Below, in pieces: positions 55,438-63,327 of a stretch of 64,000 bases of DNA. Source of the DNA: Thalassospira sp. ER-Se-21-Dark. Its GTDB lineage: Bacteria; Pseudomonadota; Alphaproteobacteria; Rhodospirillales; Thalassospiraceae. The position numbers and the translations under genes are program-made. The notes under the pieces are model-generated. The model was given only the letters and a program-made list of their open reading frames with translations, ran no database searches and was not told the DNA's origin. The stretch is from positions 248,001 through 312,000 of the forward strand of contig NZ_VDEZ01000004.1 of NCBI RefSeq assembly GCF_017922435.1, written 5' to 3'. The first letter of the stretch is position 1. Every line of letters starts with the position of its first letter.

Positions 55438-55995
55438 ATGCGTCTTTTTCGTCTATTTTCAATTATCGCTCTCGTACTAGGATTTATCACCATGTCCAAT
55501 GGAAACGACGCTGTCGCTCAGGATCTGGAAAACACGCTTTATCTTGACCTGAAAGATGGCCGCGTTGTGATCCAGCTTCGCCCGGATCTGGCACCGAAAC
55601 ATGTTGCCCGGATCAAGGAACTCACCCGTGAAGGCTTTTACGATGGGCTGAAATTCCATCGTGTGATCGAAGGTTTCATGGCGCAGACCGGTGATCCCAA
55701 AGGCAACGGAACCGGTGGTTCCGGCCAGAAACTTGATGCCGAGTTCTCGAATGAACGTCACGTTCGCGGCACCGTTTCCATGGCCCGTTCGGCCAATCCG
55801 AACAGTGCAGATTCCCAGTTCTTCATCGTCTTTGCCGATGCACCGCACCTTGATGGCCAGTACACCATCTGGGGCGAAGTTACTGAGGGCATGGAATATG
55901 TCGATATGATCAAAAAGGGTGCGCCCTGGGCCAATGGCAGCGTTGCCGACCCGGATCAGATCGTCAAAATGCAGGTTGCTGCCGACGCGCAATAA
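55438..55995 (+). CDS. Peptidyl-prolyl cis-trans isomerase, cyclophilin type, exported
   Basis: 185 residues. An N-terminal hydrophobic signal (LFSIIALVLGFITMSNGNDAVAQ, cleaved near 28) precedes a single cyclophilin domain. FYDGLKFHRVIEGFMAQTGDPKGNGTGGSG holds the catalytic Arg/Phe segment, and GTVSMARSANPNSADSQFFI and LDGQYTIWGEVTEG complete the fold. Periplasmic proline isomerase, PpiA-like. Last gene of the gyrA-coaD group, ended by the terminator at 56020. Confidence 0.95.
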   Translation: MRLFRLFSIIALVLGFITMSNGNDAVAQDLENTLYLDLKDGRVVIQLRPDLAPKHVARIKELTREGFYDGLKFHRVIEGFMAQTGDPKGNGTGGSGQKLDAEFSNERHVRGTVSMARSANPNSADSQFFIVFADAPHLDGQYTIWGEVTEGMEYVDMIKKGAPWANGSVADPDQIVKMQVAADAQ

Positions 55996-56019
55996 TCGCG
56001 ATATTTGAAGTATTACAAC

Positions 56020-56057
56020 CGAAAGCCGTCCCTTCATGGGGCGGCTTTCGCGTTTTT
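56020..56057 (+). terminator. Rho-independent terminator after cyclophilin gene
   Basis: 13-bp stem CGAAAGCCGTCCC / GGGGCGGCTTTCG (one G-T pair) then CGTTTTT. Confidence 0.92.
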
Positions 56058-56100
56058 GGGGCTGAATGCGCAAAAAGAGCCAAAATATGGAAAACAGGTG

Positions 56101-56129
56101 TTGACCGATGCCGCCTGTGCCATTAAAAC
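56101..56129 (+). promoter_or_regulatory. Sigma-70 promoter of first tRNA-Lys
   Basis: TTGACC, 17-base spacer, TAAAAC, ending 18 bases before the tRNA. The same layout recurs before the second copy. Confidence 0.85.
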
Positions 56130-56147
56130 GCGCTTCACCAACCTTGA

Positions 56148-56223
56148 GGGCCCGTAGCTCAGTTGGTAGAGCAACTGACTTTTAATCAGTTGGCCACAGG
56201 TTCGAATCCTGTCGGGCTCACCA
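56148..56223 (+). tRNA. tRNA-Lys (TTT), first copy
   Basis: 76 bases with acceptor GGGCCCG / CGGGCTC, D-loop AGTTGGTAGA, anticodon loop CTTTTAA (TTT), T-loop TTCGAAT and encoded CCA. Identical to the copy at 56481. Confidence 0.98.
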
Positions 56224-56225
56224 AT

Positions 56226-56262
56226 AAGCCCCTGAAACCCAACCGGTTTCGGGGGCTTTTTA
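56226..56262 (+). terminator. Terminator after first tRNA-Lys
   Basis: Stem AGCCCCTGAAACC / GGTTTCGGGGGCT (one G-T pair) followed by TTTTATTT. Confidence 0.9.
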
Positions 56263-56433
56263 TTTGTCCGGATTCTCCCTGCATATCGCGATTTTTTCCG
56301 ACGCCGGAACCCGTCTTGCCATTGGCGATATTTCGCTATCCGCAAAGGCACATTCAGGCATGTGATTGGCAGGTATTTTTCGCCATTTGACGTCTTTTCA
56401 TGGCTGATGTGCATCTTCGCATAAAAAGGGGGG

Positions 56434-56462
56434 TTGACCGATCCCGTCTGGCCCATTAAAAC
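56434..56462 (+). promoter_or_regulatory. Sigma-70 promoter of second tRNA-Lys
   Basis: TTGACC, 17-base spacer, TAAAAC, in the same place relative to the tRNA as for the first copy; the spacer differs at several bases. Confidence 0.85.
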
Positions 56463-56480
56463 GCCGCTCACCAACGTTGA

Positions 56481-56556
56481 GGGCCCGTAGCTCAGTTGGT
56501 AGAGCAACTGACTTTTAATCAGTTGGCCACAGGTTCGAATCCTGTCGGGCTCACCA
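56481..56556 (+). tRNA. tRNA-Lys (TTT), second copy
   Basis: Same 76-base sequence as the copy 333 bases upstream, including CCA. A tandem duplication that includes the promoter but not the terminator. Confidence 0.98.
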
Positions 56557-56560
56557 ATTC

Positions 56561-56594
56561 AAAACCCCCGGAACCCAGAAGTTCCGGGGGTTTT
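56561..56594 (+). terminator. Terminator after second tRNA-Lys
   Basis: Perfect 14-bp stem AAAACCCCCGGAAC / GTTCCGGGGGTTTT, loop CCAGAA. Sequence unlike the terminator of the first copy. Confidence 0.92.
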
Positions 56595-56719
56595 GCATAT
56601 CCGGCTTTTGCCATCATATTTCCCATCGCAATTCCTGATCGATCACGCAAACCCTTTCCCGCATTGAATAGGCCTGTCCGGGGCAGGGGATCAGCATGAA
56701 ATGTATTTTGGCCTGTTGG

Positions 56720-56736
56720 TTGCGATTGCATCGCAA
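56720..56736. promoter_or_regulatory. Putative iron-responsive operator upstream of exbB
   Basis: TTGCGATTGCATCGCAA: perfect seven-base arms around TGC, 89 bases before exbB. Form and content resemble Fur-type boxes; the gene set downstream is an iron-uptake energising complex. Binding inferred. Confidence 0.6.
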
Positions 56737-56825
56737 TTCTATTTCCTGTAAAGAATGCAAATCAGTTTCAAACGCACCAGAGCAGGACGTCTGGTGGTGA
56801 TCAATTTTGTGATCGGGAAAGTTAC

Positions 56826-57707
56826 ATGTCTGACCCTGTGAATTCATCAGCCGCATCTTCGGATGCGCAAACGCCGCTTTCTTCCGATGGCGCACTCGTC
56901 CCGGTGGGGGCTGACTCTGCGACCGGAAATCTTAATGCGGACGGTTCTGTCATGGTGGACCCGAATACCGGGCTTGCCATTGATGCAACTGCAACGACCC
57001 AGTCGACCGGTATGCTCGATGGCTTTGTTGGCCTTCCGGTGATTGAGCAGGTTGACCGGGCTGGCGTGGTCGGCTGGGTTCTGGCTGCGATGGCGCTGAT
57101 CGGGCTTATGGTGTTCTTCTATAAGCTGGTCGGTTTCCTGCGCCGTGGTGTTTTTGCCGACGGCTTTGTAAAGGATGTCGAACGTCACTTGTCATCGGGT
57201 GACGAGCAGCAGGCGGCCGAAATTCTGGCCCGCCGTCGCCATCCGGCCGCGCGCATTGCGCTGTCGGGCATGATGCTTCCGGTAAGTTCGTCTGAGGAAC
57301 GCGAAGCGGCCTCGGATCTGATTGCTTCGCGTGCGCGCAAGGAAATTGATGGTCTCAATGGTGGTCTGCGGATCATGTCGGCCATTGCCGTGCTAAGCCC
57401 GCTCTTGGGTCTTCTGGGTACGGTCATGGGCATGATCGAGGCCTTCCAGCGCATGGAAGGGGCCGGCAGCCGTATTGATCCGTCTGTGCTGTCTGGCGGT
57501 ATCTGGCTGGCACTTCTGACTACGGCAATTGGCCTTGTGGTCGCGATCCCGGCAACCGCGTTTCATATGTGGATGCAGGGCGTGATTGGCCGTGCTGCCG
57601 CCACGATGGAAGATGTTTGTACGCTGGTGGTCAATCGCGGTGAACTGGCCCGCAAGACGCTTACCCGCGCATCAAACATTTCCGAACTGCGCCACGCCGC
57701 CGAATAA
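56826..57707 (+). CDS. exbB: MotA/TolQ/ExbB proton channel family protein
   Basis: 293 residues. A Ser/Ala/Asp-rich N-terminal extension (~1-75), without a clear signal peptide, precedes the first membrane helix (VVGWVLAAMALIGLMVFFYKL, ~81-101). Two more helices follow at ~187-210 (SAIAVLSPLLGLLGTVMGMIEAF) and ~228-250 (WLALLTTAIGLVVAIPATAF), the usual ExbB layout. GTVMGMI carries the channel Thr. Forms the pentameric scaffold around ExbD to harness proton flow for TonB. GGGAAAG upstream of the ATG. First gene of exbB-exbD-exbD-tonB. Confidence 0.95.
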   Translation: MSDPVNSSAASSDAQTPLSSDGALVPVGADSATGNLNADGSVMVDPNTGLAIDATATTQSTGMLDGFVGLPVIEQVDRAGVVGWVLAAMALIGLMVFFYKLVGFLRRGVFADGFVKDVERHLSSGDEQQAAEILARRRHPAARIALSGMMLPVSSSEEREAASDLIASRARKEIDGLNGGLRIMSAIAVLSPLLGLLGTVMGMIEAFQRMEGAGSRIDPSVLSGGIWLALLTTAIGLVVAIPATAFHMWMQGVIGRAAATMEDVCTLVVNRGELARKTLTRASNISELRHAAE

Positions 57708-57730
57708 AACCCGTTTCCGAAAGTCGCCCC

Positions 57731-58120
57731 ATGCAGCTGCGCGAACGCAACAGCGGTTCTACACCGATGATCGGTCTGACCCCGCTGATTGATGTTGTCT
57801 TTATCCTGCTGATCTTCTTCATGCTGGCCTCAAGCTTCCTTGACTGGAAGGGCTTTGAGATGTCGGTCAGCATCACCGATGGTCGCGCCACCAGCCAAAG
57901 CGATACCCGACCGGTCACGGTCGAGGTCGATGTGAATGGCGGTCTGTCGATCAACGGCAATGCGATTGCGCTGTCCAATCTGGCACCGACGCTTTTGCGC
58001 GATCATGACGGATCGCAGGTGCGCCTACGGCCGATCAACGGTGCCAATCTGCAACGACTGGTCGAAGTCATGGATACGCTGGGCCGTGGTGGTGTCACGG
58101 ATGTGGAGTTCATTGAATGA
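57731..58120 (+). CDS. exbD: ExbD family protein, canonical Asp
   Basis: 129 residues. One membrane helix (~15-37), PLIDVVFILLIFFMLASSFL, with the essential proton-carrying Asp at 21. A periplasmic domain follows (TVEVDVNGGLSINGNAIALSNLAP). Normal ExbD length. Overlaps the next gene by four bases (ATGA), so the two ExbD proteins are made in a fixed ratio. Confidence 0.95.
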   Translation: MQLRERNSGSTPMIGLTPLIDVVFILLIFFMLASSFLDWKGFEMSVSITDGRATSQSDTRPVTVEVDVNGGLSINGNAIALSNLAPTLLRDHDGSQVRLRPINGANLQRLVEVMDTLGRGGVTDVEFIE

Positions 58121-58524
58121 AACGCCGCATCCAGATTGCCGAGGATGGACCGGTTCAGGAACCGATGTTGCCTTTGATCAACATCGTCTTTCTGCTTTTG
58201 ATCTTTTTCATGATCGCCGGAAGCCTGCAAAAACTCGGTCCCTTTGAAGTTGACCCGCCTGCCAGCCAAACGGCTGAAGGCCAGCCGGAAGACACCATTG
58301 TCCTGTGGTTTGGCAGCAATGGTGAAATCGGGATTGATGATCTGACGGGTGGGCTTGATCGCCTGTCGTCAATGCTGCCTGCCGATTATATCGGCCGTCC
58401 GGTTGAAATCCGGGCCGACCGCGAAGTCGAAGGTGCCAAGGTCGTGACCCTTCTGGCGCGCCTTCAGGAACTTGGCATTGAGAAGGTCCAATTGATGACG
58501 GCCATGCAGCCGGGTCAGGAATAG
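58117..58524 (+). CDS. exbD: ExbD family protein, membrane Asp replaced by Asn
   Basis: 135 residues. The same architecture as the upstream ExbD, but the helix reads PLINIVFLLLIFFMIAGSL with Asn22 where the protonatable Asp should be (codon AAC, so not a reading doubt). The periplasmic part (TIVLWFGSNGEIGIDDLTGGLDRLSSML) is diverged from the first ExbD. It cannot carry protons by the known mechanism alone and may pair with the Asp-bearing ExbD. Directly followed by tonB (one base). Confidence 0.93.
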   Translation: MKRRIQIAEDGPVQEPMLPLINIVFLLLIFFMIAGSLQKLGPFEVDPPASQTAEGQPEDTIVLWFGSNGEIGIDDLTGGLDRLSSMLPADYIGRPVEIRADREVEGAKVVTLLARLQELGIEKVQLMTAMQPGQE

Positions 58525-58525
58525 C

Positions 58526-59470
58526 ATGTCCAAACGCGTTGATCTTTTGATTGCGACCGGGCTGACCGGTCTTGTCCTGACTGGCGGGATCGTGCTTGCC
58601 ATGCCCGACCCGCAGCCATCGGGCTGGGGCGGGGCAGGGGCAGTACAAAGTATCAGCATTTCGCTGGGTGCCGGGCAGGCCGAAACCGGCGAGGCGGAAA
58701 CAGATACCCAAAGTGCCGACGCGGTTGACAGCATGGCCGCCGAAGTGCCCGAAGAAATCGTTGAACCGGATCTGGAACAGGAACCCCAGCCTGAACCGAT
58801 CCCCGAGGAAGTGGCTGAGCCTGAACCAGAAGTTCTCCCGGAACCAGAGCCGGAAGTGGTCGAGCAACAGCCAGAACCCATTCCGGAACCAGAACCGGTC
58901 ATCGAACAAGTTACCGAACCAGAACCAGAACCCGAGCCGGTTGTCGAGCAGCAGCTGGCAGAGGTCCTGCCGGTGCGCATGAAGCCCAAACCACCCGTGG
59001 AGCAGGCAGAGGCCCCAAAGCCGACCAAGGCACCCGAGCCGGCCGAAAAAGCCGCCCAGCCAACGCCACAGCCCTCCGGGCTGACCAACTCGGTCAAGTC
59101 GGAGGGCACGACGGGTGAAACCACCCAAAGTCAGGCGGCCAGTTCATCGGCTGGTAGCGGTGGTGGTGCGGCAAGCCAGGCAAAGATGGTGGATTATCAG
59201 GCATCGGTTTTGCAAACACTGGCGCGCTACCGCGAATATCCCGAACGCGCCATGCGCCGCCGGATCGAGGGCGAAAACCGTATTCGCCTTGTCATTGCGC
59301 GCGATGGCACGGTGCTTGAGGCCAGTATGGTCAGTTCAAGCGGATCAAGCATCCTTGATCGCGAAACCGAACGCCTGATCGAACGGGTGCGGAAATTCCC
59401 GCCATTCCCCGACGAGATGACCGAACAACATGTCGTCTGGACCGTACCAGTCGCCTATCAGCTTCACTAG
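58526..59470 (+). CDS. tonB: TonB energy transducer
   Basis: 314 residues. A membrane anchor (LLIATGLTGLVLTGGIVLAMP, ~6-26) is followed by a Pro/Glu-rich spacer (~75-175; repeated EPEPE/PEPI units) that spans the periplasm, a Ser/Gly linker, and the C-terminal TonB domain (~225-314; YREYPERAMRRRIEGENRIRLVIARDGTV ... RVRKFPPFPDEM). The anchor lacks the usual His in a SxxxH motif. It links ExbBD to outer-membrane receptors such as the one at 61116. Confidence 0.95.
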   Translation: MSKRVDLLIATGLTGLVLTGGIVLAMPDPQPSGWGGAGAVQSISISLGAGQAETGEAETDTQSADAVDSMAAEVPEEIVEPDLEQEPQPEPIPEEVAEPEPEVLPEPEPEVVEQQPEPIPEPEPVIEQVTEPEPEPEPVVEQQLAEVLPVRMKPKPPVEQAEAPKPTKAPEPAEKAAQPTPQPSGLTNSVKSEGTTGETTQSQAASSSAGSGGGAASQAKMVDYQASVLQTLARYREYPERAMRRRIEGENRIRLVIARDGTVLEASMVSSSGSSILDRETERLIERVRKFPPFPDEMTEQHVVWTVPVAYQLH

Positions 59471-59476
59471 AATGAC

Positions 59477-59505
59477 AAACGCCAGCCCATGAAGGCTGGC
59501 GTTTT
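59477..59505 (+). terminator. Terminator of exb-tonB operon
   Basis: 11-bp stem AAACGCCAGCC / GGCTGGCGTTT with loop CATGAA, then TTG. Convergent genes on either side. Confidence 0.92.
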
Positions 59506-59523
59506 TGTTTGCGTAAGGCGCGT

Positions 59524-59826
59524 TTAGGCATCAGGCGTTTCGCCGTCCTCCCAGTGATAATCAAGTGGTGCCTCGCGCCAGGCGAATTTGTCGAGATGAA
59601 CGATAATCACACCCTTCATGCTCTCGATACCCTCGGGCTTGTGTGACTGTCCGTCAAAGGTCAGGCGATCCTCATGGGCAGTAATGACACACGGCCCCAT
59701 GGGAAACGCCACATTGCCGGCGGTTTCGCCCAGATCGACTTCGACCTTGTGGGCGAAATGTTTGCACAGCTGGACAAGATACTTGGCGGCCTTATCGGTT
59801 TTGACCGATCCCTTTGTGGTAATCAT
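59524..59826 (-). CDS. DUF2218 domain protein
   Basis: 100 residues, one DUF2218 domain: TKGSVKTDKAAKYLVQLCKHFAHKVEVDLGETAGNVAFPMG and the C-terminal LDKFAWREAPLDYHWEDG. The Cys-x3-His and His-Lys in LCKHFAHK could bind metal or a ligand. The family is often found beside or fused to siderophore-interacting proteins, which suits its place after the binding protein. ATG 59826 begins the domain; the open frame reaches 59907 inside the upstream gene. Confidence 0.92.
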   Translation of the reverse strand: MITTKGSVKTDKAAKYLVQLCKHFAHKVEVDLGETAGNVAFPMGPCVITAHEDRLTFDGQSHKPEGIESMKGVIIVHLDKFAWREAPLDYHWEDGETPDA

Positions 59827-59866
59827 CTGGCGATCTCTCTGTTTGCGTTTGCGGGGTTGGGTCGGC

Positions 59867-61012
59867 TTATGGTGACGGCGTGTCGTCAAGGCCGATCCAG
59901 TAGACACCGTTCAGATCGACCGCCTGAAAGCGCTCGAAGAACGTTGCCAGTTCGGCGTCGGGATCGAGGTCGGCATAGATGTCGGGATGCAGCCACTTCG
60001 CCATCGCCTGCAGGGCAAACACATTGATCGGGTTGTTATAAATGTGATGCCAGACGGAATAGACCTTCCTGTTTTTAACAGCACTCAAAAGTGGCAGGCC
60101 GGTCCGTTCCATACTGTGCGCCAAGGACACACGCGCCTGATCGGCATTTGTGTTTGCACCGAGGACAATGCGACGTGCATTTGTTTCCGCATTCAGCCCG
60201 GACGATCCGATGGCCGTGGTGATATAGACGTCCGGGTCGGTGAAGATCACCTGTTCGACCGATATCTGGCTGATTACGCCGGGAATGGTATCGGCGAAGA
60301 TGTTTTTGCCACCAGCCAGGGTAACGAACTTGCCGATCATCTCGTTGCCCATGGCTTCGCAGCAGTTCTCGGCAAGGCCGACACGGCTTTCAAGGAGGAC
60401 ACTGGGCTTTTCGGTTATTTTTGCGGCGCGTGAGGTCACCTTTCGAAGGTTCTCCTCATAGAATTTCACAAAGGCCTCTGCCTGTTCTTCCTTGCCCATC
60501 AGCTTGCCCAGAAGACGGATGCTTTTGGGCGTGTTTTCAAACGGCTTGGCCCGAAAATCGATCATCACCACCGGGATGTCTGCCGCACCCATGACAGACA
60601 GAACTTCGTGGCTGGTGGAACTAGGCCCATGGCCGCCCGACATGCCAAAAATTGCCACGTCGGGCTCGACTGTCACGGCCTCTTCAACAGAAAACGTTTC
60701 CTCGTTCTGACGACCAACCAGCGCGATATCATCAATCTCGGGGAATTTTTCGCGATATTGCGCAAAGGATGCCGGATCAAGCGATTTGAAGTCGCCCATC
60801 ATTCCAGCAATCCAGCGCACCGGATTTTCCGGATCGAGAATGCCGATCGACGGCAGGAAACGCCCTTCGCCAAGGATCATGTGTTTGACCGGCACCTCGA
60901 CGGTGACTTCACGTCCAGCAATATCAGTCAGCGTGACCGTTTCACCAGCGGAAGCACTTGCACCCCAGATCAGTGTCGCCGCAGCAAAGGCAAGAAGATT
61001 GCGAATTTTCAT
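59867..61012 (-). CDS. Periplasmic iron-complex/cobalamin-type ABC substrate-binding protein
   Basis: 381 residues with a signal peptide (LLAFAAATLIWGASASA, cleaved ~22). Type III periplasmic binding fold (FecB/BtuF-like): TLTDIAGREVTVEVPVKHMILG at the start, IALVGRQNEETFSVEEAVTVEPDVAIFG, and IYNNPINVFALQAMAKWLHPDIY at the end. It should deliver a siderophore, haem or cobalamin, but no permease or ATPase of this type is in the window. Two adjacent Cys (ENCCEAMG) are unusual. Downstream of the TonB receptor and upstream of DUF2218. Confidence 0.92.
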   Translation of the reverse strand: MKIRNLLAFAAATLIWGASASAGETVTLTDIAGREVTVEVPVKHMILGEGRFLPSIGILDPENPVRWIAGMMGDFKSLDPASFAQYREKFPEIDDIALVGRQNEETFSVEEAVTVEPDVAIFGMSGGHGPSSTSHEVLSVMGAADIPVVMIDFRAKPFENTPKSIRLLGKLMGKEEQAEAFVKFYEENLRKVTSRAAKITEKPSVLLESRVGLAENCCEAMGNEMIGKFVTLAGGKNIFADTIPGVISQISVEQVIFTDPDVYITTAIGSSGLNAETNARRIVLGANTNADQARVSLAHSMERTGLPLLSAVKNRKVYSVWHHIYNNPINVFALQAMAKWLHPDIYADLDPDAELATFFERFQAVDLNGVYWIGLDDTPSP

Positions 61013-61062
61013 GTCAGGTCATCCTGAAGGTTTGTCTTGTCGTGCATTTCAAACGCCAAAAC

Positions 61063-61085
61063 GGGCAGCACCTGATGTGCTGCCC
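61063..61085 (-). terminator. Hairpin/terminator after TonB-dependent receptor
   Basis: Stem GGGCAGCAC / GTGCTGCCC (9 bp, loop five bases), followed on the minus strand by GTTTTGG. The short T run suggests partial termination, leaving some read-through into the binding-protein gene. Confidence 0.7.
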
Positions 61086-61115
61086 ATTTCGGTTCGATGA
61101 GTGTTTCTTCGCGTC

Positions 61116-63128
61116 CTAGAAATCGACCTTCGCCGAGATCAGGAAAGTGCGTCCGGGTTCGTGGAACGGTTCACTGATGCGCGTGCTGTCATAACCGGTT
61201 GTTGCGCGGTCGATGTAATCGCGATCAAGGATGTTCAGCGCATCCACACGCAGGGTAACTGCATCGTTCAACACTCCGGGGACCCATTCGGCATAGAGAT
61301 TGGCAACGAAGTAGCTATCGAGTTTTTCGTTGCCGCGTTCTTCCGGACTGTCATCGGCAAGGGCGAATTCCGCATTGCCGCCAACGCGCAGCCCATAGCT
61401 ATCAAAGCTGTGACCAGCATCGAAGTTGAACATGTCACCCATGATGACGCCCTGATAGGAGGCCTCGGTGCTCAGCGGGACGCCGCCGTCGGTTTTAACG
61501 TTGGTGTGGGAATAGGTCAGGCGCGCAAAGCCCGGACCATAGGAATACATGGCAGACAGATTGACACCACGGGTATCGAGATCGACTGTCGAGTTACGGG
61601 TCGCACTCGACAGATCGTGGGATTCATCGATCAGGTTGTAGAAAAGGTTTCCATCCAGCGTCCAGTCATCAAGCGCAAGGCGCGAACCGACCTTTGCGTT
61701 ATAGGACCGCGAAGGGGCAAAACCGTCATAATTCCAGTTGCCACTGAATTCATAAATTGCTGACTCACCAAGCGGTAGGCCACCAAAGGTGGTCCCGGCA
61801 CCACCGTATACCATCAACTGTTCGGTAAGGTCATATTCAGTGTTGGCATTGCCGCTCAGTCCGAATTCGGAAAAGTCTTCACCGGTCAGGCCTTCGAACC
61901 ATTGCTGATCGGCACGGCCGCCGAACGACACACGCCACTGATCGGTCAGGGACAGGCGGGCTTGCGAGAATGCGCCAATATCGGTCGAGGTTTCCGAATA
62001 GTTACCGTTGCGCGGGGATCGGTTGTGATATCCGGTTGCCTCATCGCGATAGAAATCAATCCCGGCGGTGATGACACCATTATCGACTTCAAAATTGTTT
62101 GCGGCCTTGCCGTTGATGGACCGGATATCGGATTTGACGTGATAGAAGTTCGCACCACCCTGAAGGGCCGGAATGTTCAGAACCGTGCGGCTGTATGCCA
62201 GGCTGAATTCCGGATCAAACTGGCCAGACGGCATTTCATCTACATAGCTCACCCCAACCGAGGTATCGCGATAGGACAGCCATTGTGGCGCTGCGCCGTT
62301 GGCCAGAACCGCATAATTCGGGCGGGACGGGCGGACACCTTCATCTTCAAGATGGCTTGCGAACGCTTCGAAACGGCCGCCGTCATTGCCGGTAAAGGCA
62401 ATCTTGCCCAGTCCGCTTTCGCTGCCATCGGCGGTACCAATCGCCTCATCACCTTCGCCGTCTTTGTAATTGCCCTGATTGCTGTTTTTCAGATACGCCA
62501 GCGCTTCAAACCCGTCTGACTGTCCAGCAACGGTTAGCCATTCGGCAAAGCCCTTGGTGTTTGAGTTGTACTGCAACTTGCCCCAGCCACCGAACGTGTC
62601 ACCGGCTTCAAGAACGTCCCGGGCATCACGTGTTTCATAAGACATCGATCCGCCCAAGGCGTGTGGCCCGGCATCCGCCGGGGCGACACCGGATTCAACA
62701 TTAACCGATTTCAGCATCGCCGGATCAATGATAGCTGTTCCGATATGGTGGAAGCTTGAATCTACCTGACGTGCGCCATCAACCTGAACGTTGAGCTTGG
62801 TATTCTCGATACCCTGCACATAGACCTTCTGAACGATGGCGGTCGGGCCGCCGACTTCAACCGACGCGTCCGATGAAAAGACATCCTTGATCGTCTGCGG
62901 ATTTTTACGATCCAGTTCGTCCTGGCCAATCGAAACACCACCGGGAAGGCCTTGTGCCGATTTGGCCGAAGCCGTGACTTCGAGGGGCTTGGTCACGGTT
63001 TCATCGTTGTTGGCCCCTTGGGCAAAGGTGATTGATGGCAAAACCGCAAGCGAAAAACCGGCAAGAACGGTCGTGCGCAAAAGGGCGCTGATCCGGGGCG
63101 ATGGGGTTGGCGAGGGTGACTGTGGCAT
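61116..63128 (-). CDS. TonB-dependent outer-membrane receptor
   Basis: 670 residues from ATG 63128, with AGGAA six bases upstream; the open frame further upstream runs through the promoter. Signal peptide to ~35 (LLRTTVLAGFSLAVLPSITFAQ). TonB box-like TVTKPLEVTASA, plug domain with VYVQGIENTKLNVQVDGARQ and GPHALGGSMSYETRDARD, then a 22-strand barrel ending AKVDF (C-terminal Phe). Its overall form resembles siderophore/haem receptors; ligand not fixed. Likely powered by the TonB encoded nearby. Confidence 0.94.
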   Translation of the reverse strand: MPQSPSPTPSPRISALLRTTVLAGFSLAVLPSITFAQGANNDETVTKPLEVTASAKSAQGLPGGVSIGQDELDRKNPQTIKDVFSSDASVEVGGPTAIVQKVYVQGIENTKLNVQVDGARQVDSSFHHIGTAIIDPAMLKSVNVESGVAPADAGPHALGGSMSYETRDARDVLEAGDTFGGWGKLQYNSNTKGFAEWLTVAGQSDGFEALAYLKNSNQGNYKDGEGDEAIGTADGSESGLGKIAFTGNDGGRFEAFASHLEDEGVRPSRPNYAVLANGAAPQWLSYRDTSVGVSYVDEMPSGQFDPEFSLAYSRTVLNIPALQGGANFYHVKSDIRSINGKAANNFEVDNGVITAGIDFYRDEATGYHNRSPRNGNYSETSTDIGAFSQARLSLTDQWRVSFGGRADQQWFEGLTGEDFSEFGLSGNANTEYDLTEQLMVYGGAGTTFGGLPLGESAIYEFSGNWNYDGFAPSRSYNAKVGSRLALDDWTLDGNLFYNLIDESHDLSSATRNSTVDLDTRGVNLSAMYSYGPGFARLTYSHTNVKTDGGVPLSTEASYQGVIMGDMFNFDAGHSFDSYGLRVGGNAEFALADDSPEERGNEKLDSYFVANLYAEWVPGVLNDAVTLRVDALNILDRDYIDRATTGYDSTRISEPFHEPGRTFLISAKVDF

Positions 63129-63156
63129 GTTCATTTCCTGAGAAATATAATTGCAA

Positions 63157-63173
63157 ATGCGAATGATTGTGAA
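63157..63173. promoter_or_regulatory. Putative Fur-like box
   Basis: ATGCGAATGATTGTGAA, 28 bases upstream of the receptor start, in a direct-repeat context with TTGCAAATGCGAA before it. It agrees with the site at 50640-50656 (read on the opposite strand) at 12 of 17 places. Confidence 0.5.
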
Positions 63174-63327
63174 TATTATTTTCGCAGGCGGGGATGCAAC
63201 AGGAATGATGTTTGCCAAATCGCCGGACATGTTTGCGAAATCGTCAGCATGTCTTCGCATAGGCCATGCGGCGCCGATTGCATGTTCAAAGATGCTTTGT
63301 GACTTCAAAATGATGCAGGAGAGGTTT

